Source: Gammaproteobacteria bacterium
GTDB lineage: Bacteria; Pseudomonadota; Gammaproteobacteria; Xanthomonadales; Wenzhouxiangellaceae
Direction of reading: 5' to 3'
Assembly: GCA_018819105.1 (NCBI GenBank)
Contig: JAHJQV010000027.1
Span: 99,225-163,224 of the forward strand
DNA length: 64,000 nt
The notes under the pieces are model-generated. The model did not search any database. It had not been told where the DNA came from and saw only the letters and a list, made by a program, of their open reading frames with translations. This document shows positions 18,950 to 28,052 of the stretch, piece after piece (within the stretch, counting starts at the first letter, position 1; each line of letters opens with the position of its first letter). Position numbers and translations under genes: made by a program.

Positions 18950-20361
18950 CAGCGCTTGCCTTTGACGTGCCGCTGCAGGCGCTTGCGCTTTTCCAGTTGT
19001 CGTTTGGTCAGGGTATTGCGGCGACCGGCAAACGGATTCCTGCCGTCGCGCAATTCCAGCTGCAGCGGAATGCCCTGCAGCCTGAACTCATCGCGCACCT
19101 GATTCAGCAGATAGCGGTGATAACTGGCCGGCAGAGTATCGGTGCGGTTGCCGTGCACGACGATGCGCAGTGGTGAGCGACCGCCGATGTGGGCATAACT
19201 GAGACTGGCCTTGCGACCGCCTTTCAGCGGTGGCGGATGCCGGGTGACGGCCGTCTTGATCACGCTGGTGACCTTGTTGCTGGAAAAACTGGTGGCGGCA
19301 ATGGCGTGGATATGGTTGATCAGCTTGAACAGCTCGCCGATGCCGCTGCCATGCAGCGCGGACAGGGTCAGACGCGGGACAAAATCAGCAAAAGGCAGCT
19401 TGCGATCCAGCTCCTGCATGACACGCTGGCGCTGATCCAGGCTCATGCCATCCCACTTGTTCAGCAGCAGCAGCATGGGCTTGCCCAGCTCAATGACCTG
19501 GCCGATCAGGTGCGCATCCTGATCCACCATACCCTCCTGGGCATCGATCATCAGCAACGCCATGTCGGCCCGGCGTACAGATTGCAGTGCCTTGATCACA
19601 CTGAGTTTTTCCACATCATTCTGAATCCGCGAACGACGCCGCACACCGGCGGTATCGATCACGTGATAGTGTTTACCATCACGCTCCAGACTGACCTCAA
19701 TGCTGTCTCTGGTGGTGCCGGGTTCGGCACTGGAAATGACCCGCTCTTCACCCAGCAGGCGATTGGTGAGCGTGGATTTGCCGGCGTTGGGACGTCCGAT
19801 CAGCGCCAGTCTTATCAGTGCCGGATCGTGTTCGGTGGTGCTGTCGGGGGCAGTGAAAAACGGCTCCAGCGCTTCCTCGATGTGCTGCTGCAGATCATCC
19901 AGTCCCCGGCGATGCGCGGCTGCTATGGCCAGCGGCTGACCCAGACCGAGCTGATACCAGTCGGGTTGCTCGATGTCCCAGTTGATGCCGTCGGTCTTGT
20001 TCGCCACCAGCAGGATGGGCTTGTCCTGTTTGCGCAGATTGCTGAGGATGTCCTGATCGGCGGCCAGCAGACCGGCGCGGGCATCGACCAGAAACAGGAT
20101 CAGATGCGCCTCCTCCAGCGCCATCTCCACCTGATCCAGCGTTTGCGCATCAATTCCCTGGGCCTGGGCAACGATGCCGCCGGTATCAACCAGCAGATAG
20201 CTTTGCTCCGAACGCGTCCTGCAGATGCCATACTGACGATCCCGGGTCACCCCCGGCTGATCGGCCACAATGGCATCCCGGGTTCGCGTGAGGGCGTTGA
20301 ACAGCGTGGATTTGCCGACATTCGGCCGACCGGCAATGGTCACGACGGGCAACTGTATCAT
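18949..20361 (-). CDS. der: Ribosome-assembly GTPase Der (EngA)
   Basis: A 470-residue tandem-GTPase needed for 50S ribosome maturation. The first G domain has GRPNVGKS (11-18), DTGG (59-62) and NKTD (121-124). The second has GRPNAGKS (189-196), EPGTTRDS and NKWD. A KH-like C-terminal domain and a basic tail (LTKRQLEKRKRLQRHVKGKR) complete the usual architecture and length. It is downstream of bamB, as in many gammaproteobacteria, and its stop overlaps the moeB start. Confidence 0.97.
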   Translation of the reverse strand: MIQLPVVTIAGRPNVGKSTLFNALTRTRDAIVADQPGVTRDRQYGICRTRSEQSYLLVDTGGIVAQAQGIDAQTLDQVEMALEEAHLILFLVDARAGLLAADQDILSNLRKQDKPILLVANKTDGINWDIEQPDWYQLGLGQPLAIAAAHRRGLDDLQQHIEEALEPFFTAPDSTTEHDPALIRLALIGRPNAGKSTLTNRLLGEERVISSAEPGTTRDSIEVSLERDGKHYHVIDTAGVRRRSRIQNDVEKLSVIKALQSVRRADMALLMIDAQEGMVDQDAHLIGQVIELGKPMLLLLNKWDGMSLDQRQRVMQELDRKLPFADFVPRLTLSALHGSGIGELFKLINHIHAIAATSFSSNKVTSVIKTAVTRHPPPLKGGRKASLSYAHIGGRSPLRIVVHGNRTDTLPASYHRYLLNQVRDEFRLQGIPLQLELRDGRNPFAGRRNTLTKRQLEKRKRLQRHVKGKR

Positions 20362-20514
20362 CGGTCTGCAGCCGGCTGCCGATCAGCACACGCCCAGCAC
20401 CAGTTCAGCAACAGCCTGAGCCTGCTGCGAGTAGGCACAGCGCCCGCAAATCCAGGCAGCGACATCGGCACATGGGATTCGCCGGACAGACTGCAGCGGA
20501 GCAGGCGCGCCATC

Positions 20515-21753
20515 TCAGATGGCGGCGCCGGCGCGGTACAGATAGAGGTTGCCTGCGTCGGTGTAGATGAACATGTCGGTACCGACCACCAGCGGTGCCC
20601 GGCTGATGCCATCGCTATCAAGGCGGTCACGGGCGGCAAACTCACCGGACTCGGTGTCGATCAGGTGCAGATAACCTTTGCTGTCACCGACCACGGTGTA
20701 GTTCAGATAAAAGGCCGGCCGGGTCACATCACGGTTGAACAGTTTGTCCTGTTTCCACAGTGTGGCGGAATTGATGCGGTCCACCAGCCACACCTGGCTG
20801 CTGCTGTCAGCCAGCGCCAGCCGCGTGCGTGCCACCGCCAGACCCTTTGCAGACCCGGTGTCCTTGACCCACTGAATGCGACCGGATTGCAGTGACAGTG
20901 CTGCCAGCCGGCCCTTGCTGCTGGTCACGTACAGGTCGCTGGCGACAATCGCCATCGGTCCGTCGATGTCGGCCAGCCGCTCCAGATCGGTCTTGCCTTC
21001 GCGGGTGCTGACCGGCTGCTCCCAGATCAGGGTGCCGTCGCCTGCGCGCAGTGCAATCACCTCACCGCCATCGTAACCGACGTAGATGACACCGCCGCGT
21101 GCCAGCGGCGGGCTGTTGCCGCGCAGCGTGAGCAGCGGCACATTGCGGTCGTACAGCCAGCGGCGCACGCCGGTGATGGCGTCAAATCCAAAAATGCGCC
21201 CATCGATACAACGCACCACCACCACACCGTCGTGCAGGATCGGCTTGCTCAATACTTCCGATGACACAGGTGCCCGCCAACGCACCTCTCCGTCATCGCT
21301 GGAAAAAGCAAACACTTCGCCATCCACCGTGCCGACCAGAATCAGGCCACCACTGACCTCCGGGCCGGCGGAGATGCGCAGCTTGCTCTCAATCCGGTTT
21401 TCGACTCTGCCGCTGTCGGCGGCGACGACATAGATTTCGCCCTTGCGATCAGCAATGTAAACCTTGCCGGCGTTGTACACCGGTGCGTTGTACAGCGGCA
21501 CATCCCCGGCACCAGCGCCAACGGATGTGCGCCAGACGCGCTTAAGCTGAGTGCTGCTCTCGAACTCGACCAGCTCTGCCGGCGCGTTCGGGTCAATTTC
21601 GTCACCACCGAAAATGCCGCAGCCAGCCAGTGCCGACAGCAGCAGCGCAACACCCGGCAACTGCGTGCGCTGCCACCACACGGCGGCACAGCCACGACGA
21701 TGATGGCGGCTTGCAGTCCTGCTGCTGTACTGGCCGGTGTGAACGTGGTTCAT
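20515..21753 (-). CDS. bamB: Outer-membrane assembly lipoprotein BamB
   Basis: A 412-residue periplasmic lipoprotein of the BAM complex that folds outer-membrane beta-barrels. The lipobox LAGC places the lipidated cysteine at residue 45. The long basic N-terminal stretch before the hydrophobic core may mean translation starts later than the ATG at 21753. The mature part is an eight-bladed PQQ-like beta-propeller with repeats such as GKVYIADRKGEIYVVAADSG and GGVIYVGYDGGEVIALRAGDGTLIWEQ. Its ATG overlaps the yfgM stop by 4 bp. Confidence 0.95.
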   Translation of the reverse strand: MNHVHTGQYSSRTASRHHRRGCAAVWWQRTQLPGVALLLSALAGCGIFGGDEIDPNAPAELVEFESSTQLKRVWRTSVGAGAGDVPLYNAPVYNAGKVYIADRKGEIYVVAADSGRVENRIESKLRISAGPEVSGGLILVGTVDGEVFAFSSDDGEVRWRAPVSSEVLSKPILHDGVVVVRCIDGRIFGFDAITGVRRWLYDRNVPLLTLRGNSPPLARGGVIYVGYDGGEVIALRAGDGTLIWEQPVSTREGKTDLERLADIDGPMAIVASDLYVTSSKGRLAALSLQSGRIQWVKDTGSAKGLAVARTRLALADSSSQVWLVDRINSATLWKQDKLFNRDVTRPAFYLNYTVVGDSKGYLHLIDTESGEFAARDRLDSDGISRAPLVVGTDMFIYTDAGNLYLYRAGAAI

Positions 21754-22556
21754 GAATTGTCGTCGCCACCGTCAGCGGCCGCATCGCCATCCGGTGCGGC
21801 CTGCAGCTGTTGCAGCAGTTCCGGCGGGATGTTGGCTGGCATGTTGGCCGGCTGGTTGGCGAAACTGCCGCCGGCCTGCTCCAGCAAGGCATCGATGTCA
21901 GGCTCTTGCAGTGCCTGCAGGCGCAGTGCCACCAGCCGATCCGGTGTGCCGCCAAGTTCGGTTTCCACCGTCTCAAAAGCCGCCAGCGCCTGCTCGTTGT
22001 CGCCTTTGGCCAGATAGGCCTCGCCACGGGTGCGCGCAATCAGTGCCGCATAATGTTGTGGATCCACCACCGTGTCCAGCAGTTGCAGCGCGGCATCCGG
22101 CTGCTCCAGTGCGATCAGTACACGCGCCTTGCGCAATTTGGCAATGTTGCCAAGATAGCCGGCTTCACTGCCCTGAATGACAAAATCCAGCTCTGCAACC
22201 GCTGCCTGGAGTGCACCATCATTGATGTGCTGATCGGCCAGCTGCAGACTCGCCAGCGCAGCGTAAAGGTTGTCGGCATAATCCTGTTTCAGCTTGCTGG
22301 CAGCCTGCTCGACGGCCACGCTGGCTGTTTCTGCAGGTTCCGCAGCGCTGTCCAGCGCCGGCAGTTGCTGCTGCAAAATGTTGTACTGGGTCGCAGCACC
22401 AAGATTCTGCTCCATCTGGTACTGCTGCCAGTAGCGGAAACCGAAGATGCCGCCGAATGCCAGCAGCAGACCGATGACGATGCCACTGCCGTTGTCGCGC
22501 AGCCATTGCTTGACGCGTTCTGCCTGCTCCATATCGTCGTATAGTTCGACCGCCAT
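21750..22556 (-). CDS. yfgM: YfgM/AncA-like TPR membrane protein
   Basis: A 268-residue inner-membrane protein with a single transmembrane helix near residues 22-42 (GSGIVIGLLLAFGGIFGFRYW) and a periplasmic TPR region. E. coli YfgM associates with the Sec translocon and the chaperone PpiD. The N-terminal YDDMEQAERVKQWLRDNG is typical of the family. Its C-terminal ~50 residues are Pro/Asn/Ala-rich with an acidic tail. It lies between hisS and bamB in the conserved order. Confidence 0.9.
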   Translation of the reverse strand: MAVELYDDMEQAERVKQWLRDNGSGIVIGLLLAFGGIFGFRYWQQYQMEQNLGAATQYNILQQQLPALDSAAEPAETASVAVEQAASKLKQDYADNLYAALASLQLADQHINDGALQAAVAELDFVIQGSEAGYLGNIAKLRKARVLIALEQPDAALQLLDTVVDPQHYAALIARTRGEAYLAKGDNEQALAAFETVETELGGTPDRLVALRLQALQEPDIDALLEQAGGSFANQPANMPANIPPELLQQLQAAPDGDAAADGGDDNS

Positions 22557-22643
22557 GCGTTTATCTCCAGTCTGTCATGCGCTGATGAAAATGATTTGAT
22601 CCGGGTATTATCGTGGAATTGGCCGTGCAGTCCAAGTGCATGC

Positions 22644-23921
22644 TCAATGCAGACTGGCGTATTGACCGGCCAGCCAGCCTGGAAGTTCGTCAGCAGGCAG
22701 AGTCTGCTGCGCTGCATCCGACTGCATGTGGCGCACACTGACTTCACCGCGCTGCTGTTCTTCTGCAGCCACAATCAGCGCCAGCACTGCGCCGCTGCGA
22801 TTGGCGCGTTTCATCTGCGCCTTCATGCTGCCGCCGAGGTGATCCAGCAGCAACGTGGCATCCGGCAGCGCATCCCGACAGCGCTCCACCAGCTGCATCG
22901 CTGCAGCGCGCAGGCTCGCATCCTGCACTACCACATACAGCAGCGGCGCTGACGCGGCCAGCGACTGCTGTTCCAGTAGCGCCACCAGACGCTCCTGGCC
23001 CATGGCAAAGCCGATGCCCGGAGTCGGCCTGGCACCGTGCAGTTCAACCAGATCGTCGTAGCGCCCGCCGGCGCAGACCGTGCCCTGCGCGCCGAGCTCA
23101 TCGGTCTGCCATTCAAACACCGTGTGCGAGTAATAATCCAGCCCGCGCACCAGCCGGTCATCATGCTGATAATCGATGCCGCTGGCGCTGAGCATGGCAC
23201 AGACCTGATCATAGTGTGCGCGGCTTGCACTGCCCAGTTGCTGCAACAGCGTCGGCGCCTCAGCCAGCAGTTGCTGCAGCGCCGGGTTCTTGCTGTCGAG
23301 CACACGCAGCGGATTGGTTTCCATGCGCCGCAGACTGTCCTCGTCAAGCTGCTGCTGGTGCTGGCGCAGCCAGTCCTGCAACTGCTGGCGATATTGCTGC
23401 CGCTCAGACCGGTTGCCCAGGCTATTGATTTTCAGCTTGATCTTTGCCGCCAGGCCCAGCCGTTGCCATAAGCGGTGCGACATGATGATCAGTTCGGCAT
23501 CGATGCCGGCATCGGCGATGCCAAAGGCCTCGACACCGATCTGGCTGAACTGACGCTGGCGGCCTCGCTGCGGACGCTCGTGTCTGAACATTGGCCCCTG
23601 ATACCAGATTTTCGTGCCCGGCGTGTGCAGCAGACCATGCTGGATCATACAGCGCACCGCGCCTGCGGTGCCTTCCGGGCGAAGACTGAGGCTGTCACCA
23701 TTGCGATCGGCGAAGGTGTACATTTCCTTTTCCACGATGTCGGTGACGGCACCGATGGAGCGCGTGAACAGTTCGGTGCTTTCCAGCAGTGGCAGGCGCA
23801 CTTCGGCATAACCATATCTTTGCAGCAGGGCCAGCGCGGTCTGTTCCAGATGCCGCCAGTAGACAGCCTGCTCCGGCAGCACATCGGGCATGCCGCGGAC
23901 ATTGCGGATGATTTCAGTCAT
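22644..23921 (-). CDS. hisS: Histidyl-tRNA synthetase
   Basis: A 425-residue class II synthetase charging tRNA-His. It starts with IRNVRGMPDVLP. Class II motif 2 is MFRHERPQRGRQRQFSQIGVEAFG, the histidine-specific block is LVRGLDYYSHTVFEW, and motif 3 is GIGFAMGQERLVALLE. The C-terminal anticodon-binding domain is complete. ispG, which commonly sits just upstream between rodZ and hisS, is missing here; the 223-bp gap instead carries a plausible promoter. Confidence 0.97.
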   Translation of the reverse strand: MTEIIRNVRGMPDVLPEQAVYWRHLEQTALALLQRYGYAEVRLPLLESTELFTRSIGAVTDIVEKEMYTFADRNGDSLSLRPEGTAGAVRCMIQHGLLHTPGTKIWYQGPMFRHERPQRGRQRQFSQIGVEAFGIADAGIDAELIIMSHRLWQRLGLAAKIKLKINSLGNRSERQQYRQQLQDWLRQHQQQLDEDSLRRMETNPLRVLDSKNPALQQLLAEAPTLLQQLGSASRAHYDQVCAMLSASGIDYQHDDRLVRGLDYYSHTVFEWQTDELGAQGTVCAGGRYDDLVELHGARPTPGIGFAMGQERLVALLEQQSLAASAPLLYVVVQDASLRAAAMQLVERCRDALPDATLLLDHLGGSMKAQMKRANRSGAVLALIVAAEEQQRGEVSVRHMQSDAAQQTLPADELPGWLAGQYASLH

Positions 23922-24080
23922 GAGTTTCGCTTGTTCCAGATTGCCATGCCATTATAGATTCAGCCGACTGACAACGCAGCGCAACTGTCGCGATCCAGCT
24001 TCATGGGCTCGCGCAGCAGCTTTATGGTGTCGGTATTTGCGGTCGGAAATGTGCCGGTCCAACGCCGCCGGCGGGGGCGA

Positions 24081-24109
24081 AATTTATTGTGCCTGGCTGC
24101 CCCTGTCAG
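24081..24109 (-). promoter_or_regulatory. Candidate hisS promoter
   Basis: On the minus strand CTGACA (plus 24104-24109) and TAAATT (plus 24081-24086) are separated by exactly 17 bp. They lie in the gap between the rodZ stop and hisS, about 160 bp before the hisS ATG. This would let hisS-yfgM-bamB be transcribed separately from ndk-rlmN-pilW-rodZ. Confidence 0.4.
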
Positions 24110-24144
24110 ACCAGATCAATGCAACAGGCAGGCGCCTGCAGGCA

Positions 24145-25155
24145 TCACTGTGGCGACGGCAGTTCAGCCAGTTTCAGCTTGGCCACGTTGCCACGCGTAT
24201 GCGGACTCAGGTCCACCGGCATACCATTGAGCATGACGTCAACGGCTGAGGCCTTGCCAATGAGGATATCCAGCGGCAACTGCACCTGATACTGATGCGA
24301 CTGTCCGCTGCGCAACAGGTCGAACTCCACCCGTTCGCCGGCAGCATCGCTGATCTCCACCCAGGAGTCATTGAGCATGCGCAGTTGCAGTTGCACCGCG
24401 CCCGGTGCAGCGAGGTCGAAGCCGCTTGCTGACGACGCGGTCGCCGAGTCGGCATCCGGCAGCGCCCGCAGTGGTGGTCGCGGCGCTGGGGTGGCAGTGT
24501 CATTGAGCTGATAGGTGGCTGGCAGCAGCGACTGCGAACTGAGCATATCCTGACCGCCCGGATTGCCGGGACGGGCTGGCCGCATGCTGGCAAACGGTGC
24601 TGCCGAGGCGGAAAAATGACCAGGACGTATGCTTGCCACCTCAGCCGCTTCATCCTGACTGGCGGTCGCCGTTGACACCGGGGCCGATGAGCTCACCAGT
24701 GTTTCATCAAAAGACATGCGCACGGCACCCTGAGTGAACCACCATACCAGTGGAATCACAACGCCGGCTGTGACCACAACATAACTGGCAATGCGCAGCG
24801 CATTGTCAAACAGCCGCTGTGCAGGTGCTGGCGGCAGCGCCGCCGGCAGCAGGTTTTTCTGCCCCGCTGCGGTCTCGCTGTCGGTATCGTGTTGCTGCTT
24901 AAACAGCGTCTCGGCGCTGACATCATCCAGACTGGGGTCGTGCTGATTGAGCAGGCTGATATAGCGCTGCACATGACCGCGCAGATAGATCGATGGCAAG
25001 CCCTGGCAACTGCCCTGCTCGATGGCAAGCAGCGTGCGAGTGGGCAGGCGCAGTGCACTGGCGGCATCGTGCAAATCCATTTTCTGTTTGCGACGTGACT
25101 TCTCCAGGCATGCGCCCAGTGACTTCCATGTCAATTCATTGGCTGGCTGGTTCAT
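24145..25155 (-). CDS. rodZ: Cytoskeletal membrane protein RodZ
   Basis: A 336-residue bitopic protein that links MreB filaments to the envelope and maintains rod shape. A cytoplasmic helix-turn-helix domain covers about residues 10-75 (LGACLEKSRRKQKMDLHDAASALRLPTRTLLAIE). A single transmembrane helix is near 120-140 (RIASYVVVTAGVVIPLVWWF). A Ser/Ala/Pro-rich linker and a beta-rich C-terminal domain follow (VQLQLRMLNDSWVEISDAAGERVEFDLLRSGQ). The gene starts one base after the pilW stop. Confidence 0.93.
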   Translation of the reverse strand: MNQPANELTWKSLGACLEKSRRKQKMDLHDAASALRLPTRTLLAIEQGSCQGLPSIYLRGHVQRYISLLNQHDPSLDDVSAETLFKQQHDTDSETAAGQKNLLPAALPPAPAQRLFDNALRIASYVVVTAGVVIPLVWWFTQGAVRMSFDETLVSSSAPVSTATASQDEAAEVASIRPGHFSASAAPFASMRPARPGNPGGQDMLSSQSLLPATYQLNDTATPAPRPPLRALPDADSATASSASGFDLAAPGAVQLQLRMLNDSWVEISDAAGERVEFDLLRSGQSHQYQVQLPLDILIGKASAVDVMLNGMPVDLSPHTRGNVAKLKLAELPSPQ

Positions 25156-25156
25156 G

Positions 25157-25927
25157 TCAAGGCGTTTCCTGATTCTTCAGAATCTCAGTCGATCCCGGGT
25201 AGAGACTCTCCAGTTGTCTGGCGTAGCGCTCTACCTCATCGTCGTTGTTTAAAGCCGTCTCGATCCGATAGCCCAGTACCAGGCTGGATCGGTTGGGGCT
25301 CGCGACGGCTTCGTATCGCTGCAGAAATCCACGTGCGCTCATGTATTCCTGCATGTCGTATTTGATCGAGGCAAGCAAAAAAAGCGCCTCGCTGGCATCG
25401 GGTGCAAACCGCAATGCCTGCCGCAGATGCTGCTCGGCCCGAGCATAATCCGGCACTTTGGCAATGCAGCGTCCGGCGTTGAGCAGTGCCAACTCGGGCG
25501 TCTGGTAAAACGCATTGCCGGCTGCCTGGAGAAAATGTTTCTCTGACAGCCTGTAATCACCTATCTTACACAAAAATGCACCAAAATTGTTTTGTGCCGA
25601 TGCATCTTCCGGATCGGCCTTGATCGCCAGACGGTGGTGCTTTTCCGCCTCTTCGGTTTTATTGATCTGCTCGTAGAGAATGGCCAGGGTTGATAGCGCC
25701 TGCGAATTGCCGGGATCAAAGGCGATGGCTTTCTGCAGCTTCTGCAGCGCCAGCTCGTAACTGCCCCGGCGCAGATAGCCGGCGCCCAACTCGGTATTGA
25801 TTCGGGATGCCTGCTGTGCTCGCGATGGCGCAGAGATGTTGTCGCGGAAATTTTCTTCGTTGCTACATGAGCTTAAGAGCAATAGTAAAAGTAAAAACTG
25901 AGATATTTTCACTGCCACTGAGTTCAT
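25157..25927 (-). CDS. pilW: Type IV pilus biogenesis lipoprotein PilF/PilW
   Basis: A 256-residue TPR lipoprotein, the pilotin that brings the PilQ secretin to the outer membrane. The signal peptide (ISQFLLLLLLLSSC) puts the lipidated cysteine at residue 21. TPR units follow (AGYLRRGSYELALQKLQKAIAFDPGNSQALSTLAILYEQ and similar). I chose the ATG at 25927, which gives a standard lipoprotein signal; a GTG at 25945 overlapping the rlmN stop would add six basic residues. The rlmN-pilW-rodZ order is the usual gammaproteobacterial one. Confidence 0.9.
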   Translation of the reverse strand: MNSVAVKISQFLLLLLLLSSCSNEENFRDNISAPSRAQQASRINTELGAGYLRRGSYELALQKLQKAIAFDPGNSQALSTLAILYEQINKTEEAEKHHRLAIKADPEDASAQNNFGAFLCKIGDYRLSEKHFLQAAGNAFYQTPELALLNAGRCIAKVPDYARAEQHLRQALRFAPDASEALFLLASIKYDMQEYMSARGFLQRYEAVASPNRSSLVLGYRIETALNNDDEVERYARQLESLYPGSTEILKNQETP

Positions 25928-25941
25928 TGCGCGGATACGCC

Positions 25942-27048
25942 TCACAGCGCAACCTGTAGACGGATGCGTTCGCGGCGGGTGGTTCGATCCATGAAATCAC
26001 CGGCCAGTTGACCACAGGCCGCGTCGATGTCCTGGCCCCTGGTGCGCCTGACCGTAGCGACGAAACCGGCCGTCATCAGCTGTTGCTGAAAGGCGGCGAT
26101 GACCGGCTCCGGGCTACACCGATAGCTGCTGCCGGGAAATGGATTGAACGGAATCAGGTTGACTTTGCCCGGCACCTGCTGCAGCAATCTGACCAGCTTG
26201 CGCGCCTGCGCTGGCTGATCGTTGACACCATCGATCATGGTGTACTCATAAGTCACACTGCGCTTGATGCGCCCCTTGCTGTAGCGGGCACAGGCTGCGA
26301 GCAGCTGCTCGATCGGGTATTTGCGATTCAGCGGCACCAGTTCATTGCGCAGCTTGTCCTCGGCCGCATGCAACGACACCGCCAGCGAGACATCCACCGC
26401 CGAGCTCAACTCGTCAATCGCCGGCACCAGGCCCGCCGTGCTCACCGTGACCCGGCGTGCCGCCAGACCGAAGGCCAGATCCTCACACATCAGTCGCAGC
26501 GCAGGCAGCAGCGCCGGCATGTTCAGCAATGGCTCGCCCATGCCCATCATGACAATGTTGGTGATGCGCCGTGCCCCATTGCGCTGATGACCGAGCCGCC
26601 GCGCCGCCTGCCACACCTGGCCGATGATCTCAGCCGTGGCCAGATTGCGGTTGAAGCCCTGCGCACCGGTGGCACAGAAGCTGCAGTTGAGGGCACAGCC
26701 GACCTGCGACGACACACACAGGGTGCCGCGGTTGGGTTCCGGAATATAAACGGTTTCGATGGCATTGCCGGTGCCGACATCAAACAGCCATTTCACCGTG
26801 CCGTCACTGGAATGCTGCTCGCTGAGAATCGCCGGTGCGCGGATGACCGCATGCTGCTGCAACCATTCGCGCAGCGGCTTGCCCAGATTGCTCATGGCAT
26901 CGAAATCTGTCTGCTGCTGGTGGTAAATCCACTTCAGCACCTGATCTGCGCGAAAAGCACTGTGTCCATGCGCCACAAACCACTGCCGCATACCTTCCCG
27001 ATCAAGATCGAGCAGATTGGTCGGCGTCGTTGCAGTGCTGGTTGCCAT
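25942..27048 (-). CDS. rlmN: Dual-specificity 23S rRNA/tRNA methyltransferase RlmN
   Basis: A 368-residue radical-SAM methyltransferase that makes 2-methyladenosine at A2503 of 23S rRNA and A37 of some tRNAs. The iron-sulfur ligands are Cys118, Cys122 and Cys125 in [18 protein letters not shown] is the SAM-binding GE motif. The C-terminal [15 protein letters not shown] block ([21 protein letters not shown]) carries the cysteine used for methyl transfer. It lies 15 bp from ndk, probably in one operon. Confidence 0.96.
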   Translation of the reverse strand: MATSTATTPTNLLDLDREGMRQWFVAHGHSAFRADQVLKWIYHQQQTDFDAMSNLGKPLREWLQQHAVIRAPAILSEQHSSDGTVKWLFDVGTGNAIETVYIPEPNRGTLCVSSQVGCALNCSFCATGAQGFNRNLATAEIIGQVWQAARRLGHQRNGARRITNIVMMGMGEPLLNMPALLPALRLMCEDLAFGLAARRVTVSTAGLVPAIDELSSAVDVSLAVSLHAAEDKLRNELVPLNRKYPIEQLLAACARYSKGRIKRSVTYEYTMIDGVNDQPAQARKLVRLLQQVPGKVNLIPFNPFPGSSYRCSPEPVIAAFQQQLMTAGFVATVRRTRGQDIDAACGQLAGDFMDRTTRRERIRLQVAL

Positions 27049-27063
27049 GCGCAGTCTCCGCCC

Positions 27064-27489
27064 TCAGCCTCTACTGCAGAGCTGATCGTCGCTGAAGAAG
27101 TAAGCAATTTCGAACGCCGCCGTGTCCGGGCCATCGGAACCATGCACGGCATTGGCGTCGATGGAACTGGCGAAATCGGCACGGATGGTGCCAGGTGCTG
27201 CATCTGCCGGATTGGTTGCCCCCATCAATTCACGGTTGCGACTGATCGCCTGCTCACCTTCCAGCACCTGAATCATGACCGGACCTGAAGTCATGAAATC
27301 AACCAGATCGTTGTAAAACGGGCGCTCCTTGTGCACTTCGTAAAAGCCGGCCGCTTCGTCGCGGGAAAGCTGCTGCATGCGCGCGGCGATGATGGACAGG
27401 CCGGCACGTTCGAAGCGGCTGTAGATTTCACCGATGACGTTTTTCGCCACAGCATCCGGTTTGATGATGGAAAGCGTACGCTCGTTCAA
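27064..27489 (-). CDS. ndk: Nucleoside diphosphate kinase, TTG start
   Basis: A 141-residue enzyme that balances NTP pools through a phosphohistidine intermediate; the active-site histidine is in NAVHGSDG. The family N-terminus is [20 protein letters not shown]. No ATG fits: the correct start is TTG at 27489, preceded by GGAGAA eight bases upstream. The frame extends further back, but those residues (EPPL and before) are not family-like. It is the first gene of the ndk-rlmN-pilW-rodZ run. Confidence 0.94.
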   Translation of the reverse strand: MNERTLSIIKPDAVAKNVIGEIYSRFERAGLSIIAARMQQLSRDEAAGFYEVHKERPFYNDLVDFMTSGPVMIQVLEGEQAISRNRELMGATNPADAAPGTIRADFASSIDANAVHGSDGPDTAAFEIAYFFSDDQLCSRG

Positions 27490-27850
27490 GGGGGGTTCTC
27501 CAGGTTTAGGGGTCTGTACTGTGACCGCGTTGATGCAATAATTCCAGAACAATCAGAGCTTTGTCGACAACATCGGCAAACCGCTGCGACCCGTGCATCA
27601 ATGTGCTCGGCGCTGGCTGGACCGGCATGTGGATCAGCCATTGTGCTGGCAGGCCACAGCGGGGCAAAACGACGATGGAAAAAGCTCCAAGTAAGTCAGC
27701 CATCATAATGAAAATCTGGATTTTTCTCAAGCCACACAGGATGATCGGAGCGCATGGCAAGGCCAACTGAGCGTCCGCTTTAATCACATGATCAGGAGAT
27801 CGACCATCCTGCCGGCAACACAGGCAGAACAGCGTCAGGAGGGTTGGCGC
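27490..27850. other. Intergenic region between ndk and flavoprotein terminator
   Basis: The full gap between the ndk start and the oxidase stop is 563 bp. This part presumably holds the ndk promoter. Open frames here have no family likeness or ribosome-binding sites and I do not call them genes. Confidence 0.4.
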
Positions 27851-27885
27851 AAAAAAAACGGTGGCGCTGCGCAAGCGCCACCGTT
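27851..27885 (-). terminator. Intrinsic terminator downstream of flavoprotein gene
   Basis: A perfect 12-bp stem (AACGGTGGCGCT at 27857-27868 with AGCGCCACCGTT at 27874-27885) has a 5-nt loop. On the minus strand it runs into eight consecutive Ts (plus 27851-27858). It lies about 170 bp past the stop of the minus-strand oxidase gene. Confidence 0.85.
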
Positions 27886-28052
27886 CGTGCCAGCGATTCC
27901 CCAAATCCACTGGCGTGCCCGAACCAGCTCAGGCAGAACAATAGTACGCTGCAGTGGCCTGCCTTGAAGTACGAAATGGCCTGTGCTGTTTGTAGGCAAA
28001 GCGCTTGCAGATTTGTAGGAAATCTCTGACATCAAGTCAGCAATGGTCAAGC

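Noticed and set aside
19189..20895. 568-codon plus-strand frame opposite der
   Set aside because: Antisense shadow of der; no recognisable domain.
27506..27910. 134-codon minus-strand frame in the ndk/flavoprotein gap
   Set aside because: It spans the terminator at 27851-27885 and overlaps the ndk upstream region; Cys/Leu-rich with no family match.
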